Shown: in pieces, positions 9,207 through 18,391 of the stretch | Layout of the letters: each line of letters opens with the position of its first letter | Numbering within the stretch: the stretch's first letter is position 1 | Source of the DNA: Symsagittifera roscoffensis | Lineage: Eukaryota > Xenacoelomorpha > Acoela > Convolutidae | Direction of reading: 5' to 3' | DNA length: 28,500 nt | NCBI RefSeq assembly: GCF_963678635.1 | Contig: NC_087067.1 | Span: 3,264,072-3,292,571 of the forward strand | Notes under the pieces: generated by a model | Databases searched by the model: none | Seen by the model: the letters and a program-made list of their open reading frames with translations, nothing else | What the model was told of the DNA's origin: nothing | Made by a program: the position numbers and the translations under genes

Positions 9207-12200
9207 ATGTCCGAAATGAAATGGATTCAGTACTTCAGTTGGCTACTTCTTGCTTCAGCAGGTTTTACAACATTTCTTACACTTGAAATTATGAAGTTAT
9301 ATTTAAAAGTAAAAAAAAATTGATTTTAGGATTTCAAGCAGCTGTTTTAGGATTTGAAACAGTAAGTCAGAAACTGGAAAAATTTCAACAAAACAAATCT
9401 TAGACAAAAATAAAGTAAATACTTATTCATTTTAGCCAGAGTTCTACTTTGAAAAAGATTGTCACTCGTGTGAAAACGGGAAGTGTTTGTGTTGCGTCAC
9501 TATTAATGAAGACAAGTATAATCTCCACCAGCAGATTTGTGTGCAAGTTGCCTACTTGTCAGAAAGAGTGGGCATGGAAGCCGGTTTCGAGGTCACCAAC
9601 GTCCTCAATGTGTCCAAAGAGGTGTCTTTGGCAAGTCCTCCTGCTGTGTGTCTGGGTCCCGTGAGGTTTCCATTGATCAAACTAATTGTACGTTTAGCTA
9701 CGCGTTTTAATGTATAAGGTTATTCGAGGTTGCGACTTAAGGTTAGAATTGAGCCAAATCGGCATGTCACCGATAATTGACCAAAAATAAAGCTCAAAAA
9801 GGCGGCTGCCAGCTCGTATCAGGCAAAAACCTTGAGTTTTCCATCTTCTGACTGACGTTTGAAGAGCCTGACATTTTTTTGAATATAATCAAAAATTGAT
9901 GAAAAAAAAATATTTTGAAAAAAAAATTTCCCTAGCACGCAATGATGAGTCCAAAATGATAGGATCAATTAGCTGGTCTTAATTTTGGTTTGTAACGAGT
10001 TCTGATGAAGATTGTGTAGCAGATTTTGGTAAGCGTAATAAAAAAATAATATAAAAAGTTTGTCTGACGAGAATAATTATCCCAGCGAGTTGAAACCTAC
10101 GTTCATTTAAAATAAACAAATAGCTTACAACTGCTGCGACTAGTTTTTAAGTATTGCTTAAAGTAGTTTTTTTTCGATGAAACTGATGTTAGATAAACTC
10201 TTCAAGAAAATTGAAGTTCGGTATCGGTACCAAATTTTGGTATGTCCAGAAGATTGTCGCGACCAAAAATCGGTATTTCCAGAATCTGCAGGCCAAAGAG
10301 ATCCGCGACCGGCGCAACTCAAAAAAGTTATCTGCGACCAGTGCAATTAACGATTTTTGACGCGACCGAAGAAAACCAACTAAAATAAGTCTCACTTCAT
10401 TGACTTTTCTTTGGCATCAAAGCTTCCAAGTCGATTTGGAAACTATGACTCAATTTTCAAAAAATTATGTCCAGGTGCATTTTTAAATACAGAACGACTG
10501 ATTTGTAGAGTACACCCAGACTAATTTTGAGACAATTCGCGACTTATTTCAAGTTTTTGTGACCAATTTTCTCCCGCGACCGAAATTCTATATTTTCAAT
10601 CTTTTCTCATAGTTGAGTTCCCCTAGATCGCGTACTAGTTTTTAAAAAACTAGCACCCTTATTCTCATCTCGAGTTCTGATGGGTCGAAACTGAAGCCCA
10701 CGATGAGTCGAAGTTTTAACCAACGAATAATGAACTATTATTATGTCAAGGTAGTTAAAGTATTTGTTCGACTCATTTGACAAAATAATTAGTAAAGTAT
10801 ATTCGTTGACTAAAACTTCGACTCATCAGAATTCGAGCTGAGATTTATGGCTCTGATTTTTTGTTTTTGGGGACTTGAAACGTTGCGAGCTATGGCAATT
10901 TTTCATCACGGCTGAAAAAACGTTTCAGACTCTAGGCATAGCTCTGCAGTTTTGAAGCATGGCCACATTGAGCATTTGTGAGCGTGAAAACGCAGTTTGC
11001 TAGTTTGTTTATGCAGTTTGAACAATAAACAAATTTCAGAGTTTTTGATTTGATTTTCCCCGTCGTGAGCTAAAACACGAACGATCGGCCCATCAGACAT
11101 GGCGTTTCAACTTAGCGTCTTTTAAACAAAAGTCAACTCAAATGATTATTATACTTTGATGATTTTCCAATAGACTACCTGCATAAAAACGTCATGGGAA
11201 TACATGCATTGTAGTGGATTATATTGGCAAAAACTAATGCAAAATGATCAATTTTCATGACCCATTTGACCATGAGAATAGATTTTAAATTACTTTCAAT
11301 ATTTGAAAATCCATTATTTGAGTAGAAACCGTTTTCAGTTTCACTATAATCGATTGTTTTTTGTTCATGAAATCCATGAAAATTGATCAGTTTTTCTAGA
11401 TGTGTAGTCTAAATTTCGCAGCGTTCTGCAAAGTCGAACCCGAACGAACATAATGTTCAGCTCTGTTTACACGCAACACTCACTTACTCATCCGCATCCG
11501 CCCTTATTTTTAATTTTTACCCCCCCCCCCCCTCCCAACATCCCTTCCACACCCCCACTCGCACTTTTTTGCACTCCTTCCCCCCAATTCCCTTTTTCAC
11601 TGGGGTAACGTGTGGGGGTGGGGTAACGTGTGGGGGTGGGGTAATGTGTGGATCTTGGGGAGGGGTTAAATGTAGCGCACACAACTTTAGATGGAAGTTA
11701 TTTGGGCAATGTGGGTGGGGCAAGAAAAGTTATAAGCGCACAGGGAGGGATTTTGTGAAAATGAGGGACAGGGATAAAAATGGATGGAGAGTGTCAAATA
11801 CTGGAGGGATGAAAAAGGACGTATATTGGATTAGCGAGGATAAATCAATGTCAGCAAGGTAAGATACTAAAAAGATACTTATGCGAAAACATTGTCAGCA
11901 GAAAAATAGAAAACTGGACATCAATTTTCTAAGCAAAAGTAGATCTAATTTTATCTGATGCGAAATGTAGGATCGGTGATCTACTAATTTATCGAGAAAA
12001 TCAGAACTCAATTGATAGGATTACCTCGTATTTGAAGTGTGTTAGAAGTGTACGTTGCGATAGATTACTCGTCTAAGATGAACGAATCGGACAATTTAAG
12101 TTCAGAGAACGTTCAGGTTTCAGAGTCATTTTAGTTACTTTGCGAAAAACCGAAAATAAAGTCCTACATGCGTGTAGTAAAATCCTCCACCCTCATGGGG

Positions 12201-13841
12201 ACTTAAATAGCAGCAATGAGGCACATGTAGAACCCTGGAGCGGGAGGAAACCAGTAGGTCATGGAAAAACCATCTCTTGTCCATGTATTAAGATAGGACA
12301 GAAAAAAGTAGACTTCCCCAGTCAACATCAACACCGGTTCCCGAAAGTCTTTCCACCGAGCGCGTTCATAGCACCAATGAGGAACATGTAGAAGCCTGGT
12401 GAAAGAGGAAACTAATGGTTTTTAAAACCATTAGTTTCCTCTTCGAAAATCGAAAAAACCAACTGTTGCCCATTTATTAACATTGGGTATAAAAACTTTC
12501 ACGTCCTCCGAAACCATAGGGCGTTTTTTGAAAACATTAAGGTAGATTACACTTACGGCTCTTTTATGAAATACATATAATCATGAAATATTGGGAGTTA
12601 AAAGCTTCCACAAATACAGCGCTGACAAATGCCACTTAGTAAATAGTTCTCATCCCGGACCTCCTAAGTCATTTCTCGGCGCCCACTGAACGCAGGGACT
12701 CAAAGCTTTAAAAAATGATAGATAACGGTAAGTTACGTCGTATATCAGAGTTTGAACCAAATCTGACATTTGAGCCGGAAGTTTTTAGCTTTTAAGAAAA
12801 ACCCCTTAAACCAGAAATATACACAGAATAAGGAGCGGGGATCTTTTGATTTTGTAGGGGCAAAAGAAACTAGACCTCAACCTCAAAAAAACCATTACTG
12901 AATAAAACTCTTCCGGCAACTTCTTCCGGTGTTAATATCTTTTTCGCGAGAAAAATGTTATTAGACTGTAGAAATGTGATCAATTAGGAAGTTGAAATGG
13001 GATAGGGATGAACTTGGTAGGTAGTACCTCTATCATATTCTAAAACCAGATAAGAAAAATGACCCCAAATGACCCCAGGCTGACTTTCAAATGACCTTTG
13101 GGAATTTAGGGCCAACATAGTAGAAAAGCCAGAGATTCACGGCAGTAATAGAAGCGTAACATGGAAAGTAGGTCTCCTAAATAACTTGAACGCACGCTAT
13201 ATCCACTTAGCTCCCCCGAGGTGAATTATTGGCACAATTTGACCCTATTTAAAAAATTACGTTCCCATAACATCTAGAAAAGTCGCGATTGGAATAGAGT
13301 AGAGCTGGAAGTTTTTCAGCTGGATTAAATAAAAACCTTGAAAGGTTTACTAATTAAACATAACTTGGCTAGAGGTGAATTTACACTTGATAATTGCACA
13401 CCTTATTGGAGATACCGATGATGAGCTTAGAATATAGGACTAGTGTCGAAATTGGAAGATTTAAGTTAGGACCTTACGTAGGAGGTACCAAAGTAAATGG
13501 CAGGACTTGTAGGGACGATCATGACTATAATTATAACTGAAACTCAAATAGATAAACATAACGAAAAGGTTACGGGTAGCCTACCTATAGGTAGAACAAT
13601 TGTGATGTGAAAGGGAATGGTTGGTTCTCATTTGTAGTTAGAAAACAATTGTTGCAGAGACGAGAGATTACGAATTTATTACATAGTTTATTCTTAGGGT
13701 TAGGTTGGAACAGTGATTCCTGAAGTTAGAGAAATCAGTTCCTCAAAGGAATAGTCATCTGTGGAGTCAATGTTAATTTTAGCATTTCGATTTGAGTTGT
13801 TGTGTCAATTTGCTGCTCGTATTTGGTGAATTACGGTTCTC

Positions 13842-13885
<44 letters not shown>

Positions 13886-15226
13886 CGCTTGGTTGAGTTA
13901 GTTGGAAGTTAAATTGTAATTGGGAAATTAGGTCTTCGGAAGTATATTATCTGAATTTATTACAATTGGAACTTCTTGCGATCGTATCGAGCAAACGAGA
14001 CAACCCTTGAACTGTACACAAAGGGAGCAAGTACCATAATACCGACCGAATAGTTGCCTTCAACATAACCTTTTTGGGGTTGTAGAACACCTAAAATTAG
14101 TGTCCCCGCTATTACAAAGAAGAAATCTTCACCAAAAGCCACTGTCAAACATTGAAAGTTTCAGACTAATTTTATTTTAAGAAATGATCATAATCTATCA
14201 AAACTGACTATATTCGTTTAAAAAGGATATTATTGATTTGAGAAAAATATAGGTTAAAATCCATATCAATTGGTTAAAATTGATAATCTTAAAAATATAT
14301 GGAAATTGAAAATGAATATCCAATACAACCAATTGTTATCCATGAAACTCTAATGCGGGTAATACAAATACAGCATTTTTTTTTCTTTTTTATTCTTAAT
14401 TTTAAACCGTGACTGTCAACCAAAAAATTGGATCTTTTATGGTTTTAAAACGAAATTAAAAATCAATTTTGTTCAAGGAGAAGGCTGAAATAGAATTCTG
14501 CATCAGTTTTGATGAATTGTACTTCTCGAAGGAGATGGCAGAAGGATGCGTGAAACTCGGACTAAAGTTCCTCAAAGTGTTCGACTACAACGTGAAATTA
14601 CTTTGTTTCGAAATTTGGAGTGTGGATGCTTCGCAGTATTGCGATATGCCCCATGATAGGCCTGACTTGTGTCCTCTAAATGAAGAACTTTCTTCCAATG
14701 TCAGCATCATTCACACTTCAACCAAAGCTAAGGACCGTCAACGAAGAGGTGAAACTTGAAAATATGGTTTCTTTTTTGTTTTCCCAGACGAATTGAATTT
14801 TAGGAGATAAGAGCGCCCTGAGTCCTATGAAATTCCACACTTTAAGAAAAAAAATGGCAGAAAAACGAAAGTTTAAGGTGTGTGTTCTTGCAACAAACCA
14901 AAACAAAATCGTCTTCAATTCAGAGACTGAATGAAAAAATGGACCAGAAAAACGTCCAAATATCAGTCACTGTTTAAAGAAGCTCAAAGTTTTCTGTGTA
15001 ATTAGGAACCGAATTGAGAAGAGAAACAAATGAAATGAAAAGAGGCTATGAAGAATTTTGCTCCAGAATGTGCATCTTTATGTCGGACCATGAGCTGGTG
15101 GTGTTCCAAGATAAGAAATCGCGTGTAAAAGCGTTTGCGATGACAGGCGCAGTAGTATTGATTATTTTTATAGTATGTTTAGCTTGTTGTGTCTGTATGT
15201 GTCGCGACCGCCCCTCCTATATTTGA
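9207..15226 (+). CDS. DUF4773-domain secreted or type I membrane protein, five exons
   Basis: Exons 9207-9261, 9330-9361, 9436-9687, 14478-14748 and 15006-15226 join in phase (introns after phase 1, 0, 0 and 1) into 276 codons. All introns are GT-AG. The ATG has A at -3, and an in-frame stop lies upstream at 9126. Residues 1-25 form a signal peptide (WLLLASAGFQAAVLG core). Residues 38-157 carry the cysteine layout of DUF4773 as I know it: C-x-C-C at 46-49, C64 before Y-L, P-P-x-x-C at 97-101, C121, G-C at 136-137 and C-F at 156-157. NVS sequons lie at 87 and 187. An RQRR motif at 200-203 spans the end of exon 4. A hydrophobic helix (249-267) ends in a CCxCxC tail with CRDR. Function of the family is unknown. 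The protein likely acts outside the cell or at the plasma membrane. The domain call is fairly firm; exact splice sites are by eye. Confidence 0.8.
10259..10581. repeat. cluster of GCGACC motifs with ~29-bp spacing in part
   Basis: GCGACC occurs at 10259, 10305, 10334, 10362 and 10576. Between 10305 and 10362 it forms a degenerate ~29-bp tandem unit (GCGACC-x-(G)CGCAA-type, then an A/T-rich stretch). CpG-containing hexamers are rare in this AT-rich intron, so the clustering stands out, but it is too short and irregular for a function call. Confidence 0.35.
10635..10846. mobile_element. fold-back (hairpin) element with adjacent small palindrome
   Basis: The left arm (10663-10749) and right arm (10777-10846) are inverted copies. 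They share ATCTCGAGTTCTGATG / ATCTCAGCTCGAATTCTGATG, then AGTCGAAGTTTTA-x-x-CAACGAATA, then an A/T-rich part ending GTCAA. The loop is about 27 nt (10750-10776). The left arm carries an extra ~23 bp (about 10681-10703) bounded by GATG on both sides. Just upstream sits a perfect 19-nt palindrome, CTAGTTTTT-A-AAAAACTAG (10635-10653). The structure suits a miniature fold-back transposon. No coding sequence is present. Confidence 0.55.
11245..11389. repeat. 15-bp perfect inverted repeat
   Basis: TGATCAATTTTCATG at 11245-11259 is matched exactly by its reverse complement at 11375-11389. The ~115-bp interior shows no further pairing I can follow. Confidence 0.35.
11480..11730. repeat. strand-skewed C-rich then G-rich low-complexity block with an 18-bp minisatellite
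   Basis: The left half is C/T-rich, with a C13 run at 11520-11532 and CCC-rich words to about 11595. The right half turns G-rich at 11601. There an 18-bp unit, TGGGGTAACGTGTGGGGG, repeats 2.7 times (starts at 11601, 11619 and 11637), followed by TTGGGGAGGGG. The two halves pair only over short stretches such as CACCCCCAC/GTGGGGGTG. G-runs of four to five at close spacing could form quadruplex structures. Open frames crossing this block are compositional artefacts. Confidence 0.5.
12180..12510. repeat. diverged tandem duplication with a 41-bp perfect palindrome at one join
   Basis: Sequence at about 12210-12320 (CAATGAGGCACATGTAGAA...GGAGGAAACCAGTAGGTCATGG...GAAAAACCA...CCATGTATTAA) recurs at about 12371-12510 (CAATGAGGAACATGTAGAA...AGAGGAAACTAATGG...GAAAAAACCA...CCATTTATTAA). 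The offset grows from 161 to about 188 bp across the palindrome at 12403-12443. The palindrome therefore appears as extra sequence in the second copy, probably made by inverted copying of its left arm. Confidence 0.5.
12403..12443. repeat. perfect 41-bp palindrome (20-bp arms, 1-nt centre)
   Basis: The left arm AAGAGGAAACTAATGGTTTT (12403-12422) and right arm (12424-12443) are exact reverse complements around a single T at 12423. The left arm is the sequence expected from the tandem copy at 12240-12265. The right arm has no counterpart there, so the right arm is the newer half. Confidence 0.75.
13843..13882. repeat. (AG)20 dinucleotide microsatellite
   Basis: Twenty uninterrupted AG units lie inside intron 3, bounded by GGTTCTCT on the left and ATTCGCTT on the right. 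Likely length-polymorphic. Confidence 0.95.
13960..14148 (-). CDS. possible antisense coding segment, small membrane-protein-like, unrecognised
   Basis: The minus-strand frame has balanced composition, unlike the low-complexity frames around it. It contains a hydrophobic helix (FFFVIAGTLILGVL), a polar turn (QPQKGYVEGNYS), a second hydrophobic helix (VGIMVLAPFVYSS) and a basic end (RVVSFARYDRKKFQL). There is no ATG at its start. The sequence just before it (GTTTGACAG) could be a splice acceptor, making this a last exon. An AATAAA overlaps the TAA stop. It lies antisense inside intron 3 of the DUF4773-type gene. I do not recognise the family. It may be a nested gene's exon, a fragment or chance. 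Confidence 0.3.
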   Translation of the reverse strand: MTVAFGEDFFFVIAGTLILGVLQPQKGYVEGNYSVGIMVLAPFVYSSRVVSFARYDRKKFQL

Positions 15227-16057
15227 TTAACTTTGATCGGATTTGCGCAACATCATTCGCCCTTCATTTAATTTTGACCTTCGAACCCTTCGAAAATTAT
15301 GCTTCTTTGATCTTCCATGCATACTCATTTTGACAAGAAAGCTGCTTTACAAATCAGTAACAATTTTTTGGTCAAAATCTTTCAAAAAATGCCCTTAATC
15401 TGAATTATGGTCTGCTTTTTTCAAATATAAGCAGAATAGGTTCCTGATACTGATATGACGTTGCTCCGAAAATTATTATTTGTCAACATCTAGAAAATGT
15501 CAAAAAATTACCGATTTTTTTTTTCGAAAAAAAAGGCCCCCCACCCTTGGAGAAAACTATAAATTCGCGTATTTTTGAACATTTTTCTGGCAAAATCGTT
15601 GAACACAAATAACCGTCAATTGGTTTTGAGCGATATCTAAAATGTATCCCAGCAATTCTTGATTCGACCTATACGTGAAAGTTTCTAAAAATTTTCTCAG
15701 TGTCGAGAAAAACCGGTTTGAAGATTTTGCTGTTCAGACGAAATTAGAATTTCAAAAAGTTACTCTTCATACTTGTTCAATTTGAACTAAAGTTGCTGAG
15801 CCTTCATTGTATAAGGAAAAATTGATTAATAATTTCTTCTGAATTAGCATTTAGTCCTTTTTGTCAATAGCACAAAAAGGGACCACAAAAAATATTAAAC
15901 ATGTTAAAAATGTCTATATTTTATATTTTTGTTAGTTTTAAATTTTTGTTGGTTAATTTTTTAAAAAAATCACAATAATTGCAATGTTCTGTGCTGCTTG
16001 AACAACAACCGGCTATTCCACTTTATTTCTAAATATCCTTGCATTAGTGACATAATC
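15227..16057. other. 3' flank of the DUF4773-type gene, no further gene seen
   Basis: ATTAAA at 15894-15899 and AATAAA at 16072-16077 are the nearest canonical-looking polyadenylation signals, 0.67 and 0.85 kb after the stop. Neither can be confirmed. A near-perfect hairpin, GTCCTTTTTGT/ACAAAAAGGGAC, lies at about 15853-15882. No coding frame is supported. Confidence 0.45.
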
Positions 16058-16262
16058 TGAAAAATTATAAGAATAAAATCTTTGACTGTGTAAAATTTTG
16101 AAAATTTGTGATGTTTTGTTATAGCTAACCAGTTTTCTTGAAAATCATAAGAATAAATAGATTCACCGTGTAAAATTTAGAAAGTTTGTGATGTTCTGTA
16201 TGAGCTAACCACATTTCTTGAAAATCATAAGAATAAATACATTAAAGCTAACCGATTTTCTG
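16058..16262. repeat. 80-81-bp tandem repeat, 2.5 copies
   Basis: Units start at 16058, 16139 and 16219. Each begins TGAAAA-x-(C/T)ATAAGAATAAA, continues with GTGTAAAATTT and GTGATGTT(C/T)TGT, and ends AGCTAACCA-type plus TTTCT. The third copy has lost its middle and keeps only the ends. The array stops about 80 bp before the large duplication begins at 16345. Confidence 0.7.
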
Positions 16263-16590
16263 GATATACTCTAATAACTCAATATCTAATCATTCAATTT
16301 ATTTAAAAAAAAGCAATTTCTCCCTTGTAGTAAAATTATATCGCAGCCTTACATTTATTGGCTATAATCAGCCCTGATTGAGATTGGTACACCCAATCAA
16401 CCTCCCTTGTTGAAAATTTAATCGTAGCTGGTCCAATGATTAAGAAACTTTAGCGTCCTTCAATTTCTCGGATAAGAGAAGCTATCCAAAAAATATGTCA
16501 CAGAAAAACATCAAAATTTTCTCTGCAAAAATTCTAGGAAGATCCACTGGGGCGTACAGTTTCATAACCAGTTCATTACCCGGGTAGACA

Positions 16591-16614
16591 AAAAATGCTT
16601 ATCATACAATTTTC
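16591..16614. repeat. first of several dispersed AAAAATGCTTATCATACAAT motifs
   Basis: The motif AAAAATGCTTATCATACAAT recurs in the unit as AAAATGCTTGTCTTACAATT (about 19051), AAAATGCTTATCTTACAACT (19081) and AAAAATGCTAGTCATACAAT (about 19120). It also recurs inverted as ATATGATAAGCATTTTTT (about 17303) and a looser GTTGTATGAATT...GATAAGC (about 17592-17616). A shortened form, TTTCATACAATTT, is at about 16641. All are retained in unit 2. TACCCGGGTA lies just before this first copy and AACCCGGGTAAG at about 18429. Confidence 0.45.
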
Positions 16615-17663
16615 TTTTATGAAAAAAATTTCATCATACCCTTTCATACAATTTCCTAGAGCAAAGGTAAGTGTATTAAAAAGCGATTTTTCCATGCTAT
16701 GAAACTTTCTAACAAGCATTTGTTTCATACTCTAAAATTAAAAACTGAGCTTTTTTATCAGTCTTTTTATATCAAAATTCTCTGAAACCAGCAAATTATG
16801 AAGTTGTATGTTAACCATTTTTCCAAGGTCTTCTTTCATAAGAAAAGAAGAATATTACTGGCAGTTACCACGCAGATAAGCTGCATTTGGTGATTGTAGC
16901 CATAACAGTCAATTTTAACATTTTCACACGAACTTATATAGCAAAAAAAAGTAGCTTTTTGAATATGGCTAGATAATTTTTACTTTGAAAATTTTGGTGA
17001 TTGAGAAAAAAAAGCATGGCTTTTTGCAAATTTATTTTTATTTTAGCAAATGAGACAAAAGATAATAATTGTTTATACAAAAAAAACACTTCCTTTCGAC
17101 TTTTGGGTTTTTCCGGGTAAAAAACTCATCCTGGACTACTTTATAAACATATAAAGTCAAATTTTGCATGCAAAAAATTTTTTCCTAAATTTTTTTTGAG
17201 CACAAAAGCAATTTGCAACCAAAAAAAGATTAAGTTTTGTACTTTAAATTTTTCTTTTGTGTATGAAAAAAGCATATCATTCAATTTTTATATTTGAAAA
17301 CTATATGATAAGCATTTTTTCCAAATGAAATTAAAATTATGTTTTTGATTGTCAGAATGCCCTCTATCTTAGATCTGATTATTTAAATCTGTTTACAATT
17401 ACCAGACTTTTTTTGGTGAGTTTTGAAAGGTTTGATCTTCTATGACAAAAAAAATTATCTTAGAATTATCATACAATAAATTGTAGGATCATCATTTTTT
17501 ATCGAAAACTTTAAATCATTTTTTTCAGAAAGCTTCAAAAGAGATAAATAGACCAAAAATGATAATTAAAAATTTCAGAACATTTTTAAATGTTGTATGA
17601 ATTTTGTGCGATAAGCTTTTTTTCATAGTTTGCACATACCGTACCCAGGGGATTTTCTGTATA

Positions 17664-17775
17664 AGATCTGAAATTCTTTACTTCTTATATAAGTTTATTC
17701 TCAGATCTGAAATTCTTTATTTCAGAGCTTGATAAAAAAACTACAAGTTTCAGATCTGAAATTTGGATCTGAAAT
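17664..17775. repeat. palindromic GATCTGAAA motif cluster 1 (unit 1)
   Basis: The word AGATCTGAAAT, often extended to the palindrome TTTCAGATCTGAAA, occurs at about 17664, 17702, 17751 and 17765 with uneven spacing of 14-50 bp. It is the start of a set continuing at 18179. Uneven spacing separates it from a plain satellite. Confidence 0.6.
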
Positions 17776-18072
17776 GGAAAATTTTCAGAATTGAATTCAT
17801 CTTGAAAAACAAAATTTCAGATAAGAAAGCACAATTGAGAAATTCTTTATTAAATTATAATTTATGCATTTCGAGCAAAAAATGCACAATTATGTTTAGG
17901 TTAACTAGCGGTCAGAAAAACTTCCGAATAGTTTACAAACAGTTTTTTTCGAACTAAATTTTCTGTTCAACTGTGTTAAAAAGATTTTAAAAACTGTTAG
18001 ACGACCTGTAAATTTTTTGATTTTCATGCGCTACTTATGCATTTCCAGTGTTTATCTCATGCTTGGGGAAAC

Positions 18073-18128
18073 GTACTTCGGCAGTCTCCAACTTGAGACT
18101 GTGCTGAGTACCTGCTAGTAGCTAGCAG
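18073..18128. other. two adjacent perfect-stem hairpins (unit 1)
   Basis: Hairpin 1 (18073-18111) has a perfect 7-bp stem, CAGTCTC/GAGACTG, around CAACTT. It extends outward through imperfect pairing to GTAC on both sides. Hairpin 2 (18112-18128) is CTGCTAG-TAG-CTAGCAG, directly adjoining. This stretch is less AT-rich than its surroundings. Unit 2 has the identical pair at 25545-25600. It could be a structured RNA segment, a protein-bound cruciform or an element end. I recognise no known RNA family. Confidence 0.45.
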
Positions 18129-18178
18129 AAGCTAATAAAATCAAAAAAGCAAAGATTCTGTCCGAATCATTGATTTTT

Positions 18179-18391
18179 CAGATCTGAAATAACCAAGAAA
18201 AACTAAAATTCAGATCTGAAATTAGATCTGAAATAGATGTTTTCAGATCTAAAATAGTCATCAAAAACAAATTTCAGACCTGAAAAAGGATCTGAAATAA
18301 CCAATTCTTAAAGTATCCAAGCGTTATTTATACATTTCACAACCTATTTCAGATCTGAAATTTAGATCTGAAAAAGATTCCTTGAGATCTG
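18179..18391. repeat. palindromic GATCTGAAA motif cluster 2 (unit 1)
   Basis: Exact or one-mismatch copies of CAGATCTGAAA lie at about 18179, 18211, 18222, 18244, 18276, 18289, 18349, 18363 and 18383. Two pairs are head-to-tail with only AATT(T)A between them. Together with cluster 1, about ten exact GATCTGAAA words lie within 730 bp. Confidence 0.6.

Larger units (their letters stand above)
9688..14477 (+). other. intron 3 of the DUF4773-type gene (4.79 kb), repeat-bearing
   Basis: The donor is ATT|GTACGT at 9688 and the acceptor is TTTTGTTCAAG|GAG at 14476-14477. Flanking exons join at phase 0 and continue the domain from the PPxxC segment to the EFC segment without a gap. The other three introns are 68, 74 and 257 bp, so this one is far larger. 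It holds the repeats listed at 10259-10581, 10635-10846, 11245-11389, 11480-11730, 12180-12510 and 13843-13882 and a possible antisense frame at 13960-14148. The parts between them show nothing I can name. Short unrecognised exons inside it cannot be excluded, but none is needed. Confidence 0.65.

Noticed and set aside
11488-11862. Overlapping frames on both strands with PTPTRYP or GGGVTCGGG repeats
   Set aside because: They follow the C-rich/G-rich low-complexity block and its 18-bp minisatellite. Composition alone explains them.
14804-14877. Possible extra exon between exons 4 and 5 (acceptor TTTTAG, open frame, donor AAG|GTGTGT)
   Set aside because: It starts in phase but ends at phase 0, while exon 5 needs phase 1. 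The nearby donor that would restore phase creates a TGA. Direct splicing 14748 to 15006 keeps the frame.
18071-18115. Resemblance of TACTTCGGCAGT to the 5' end of U6 snRNA
   Set aside because: Only about ten bases match. The ACAGAGA-type region and the rest of U6 are absent downstream.
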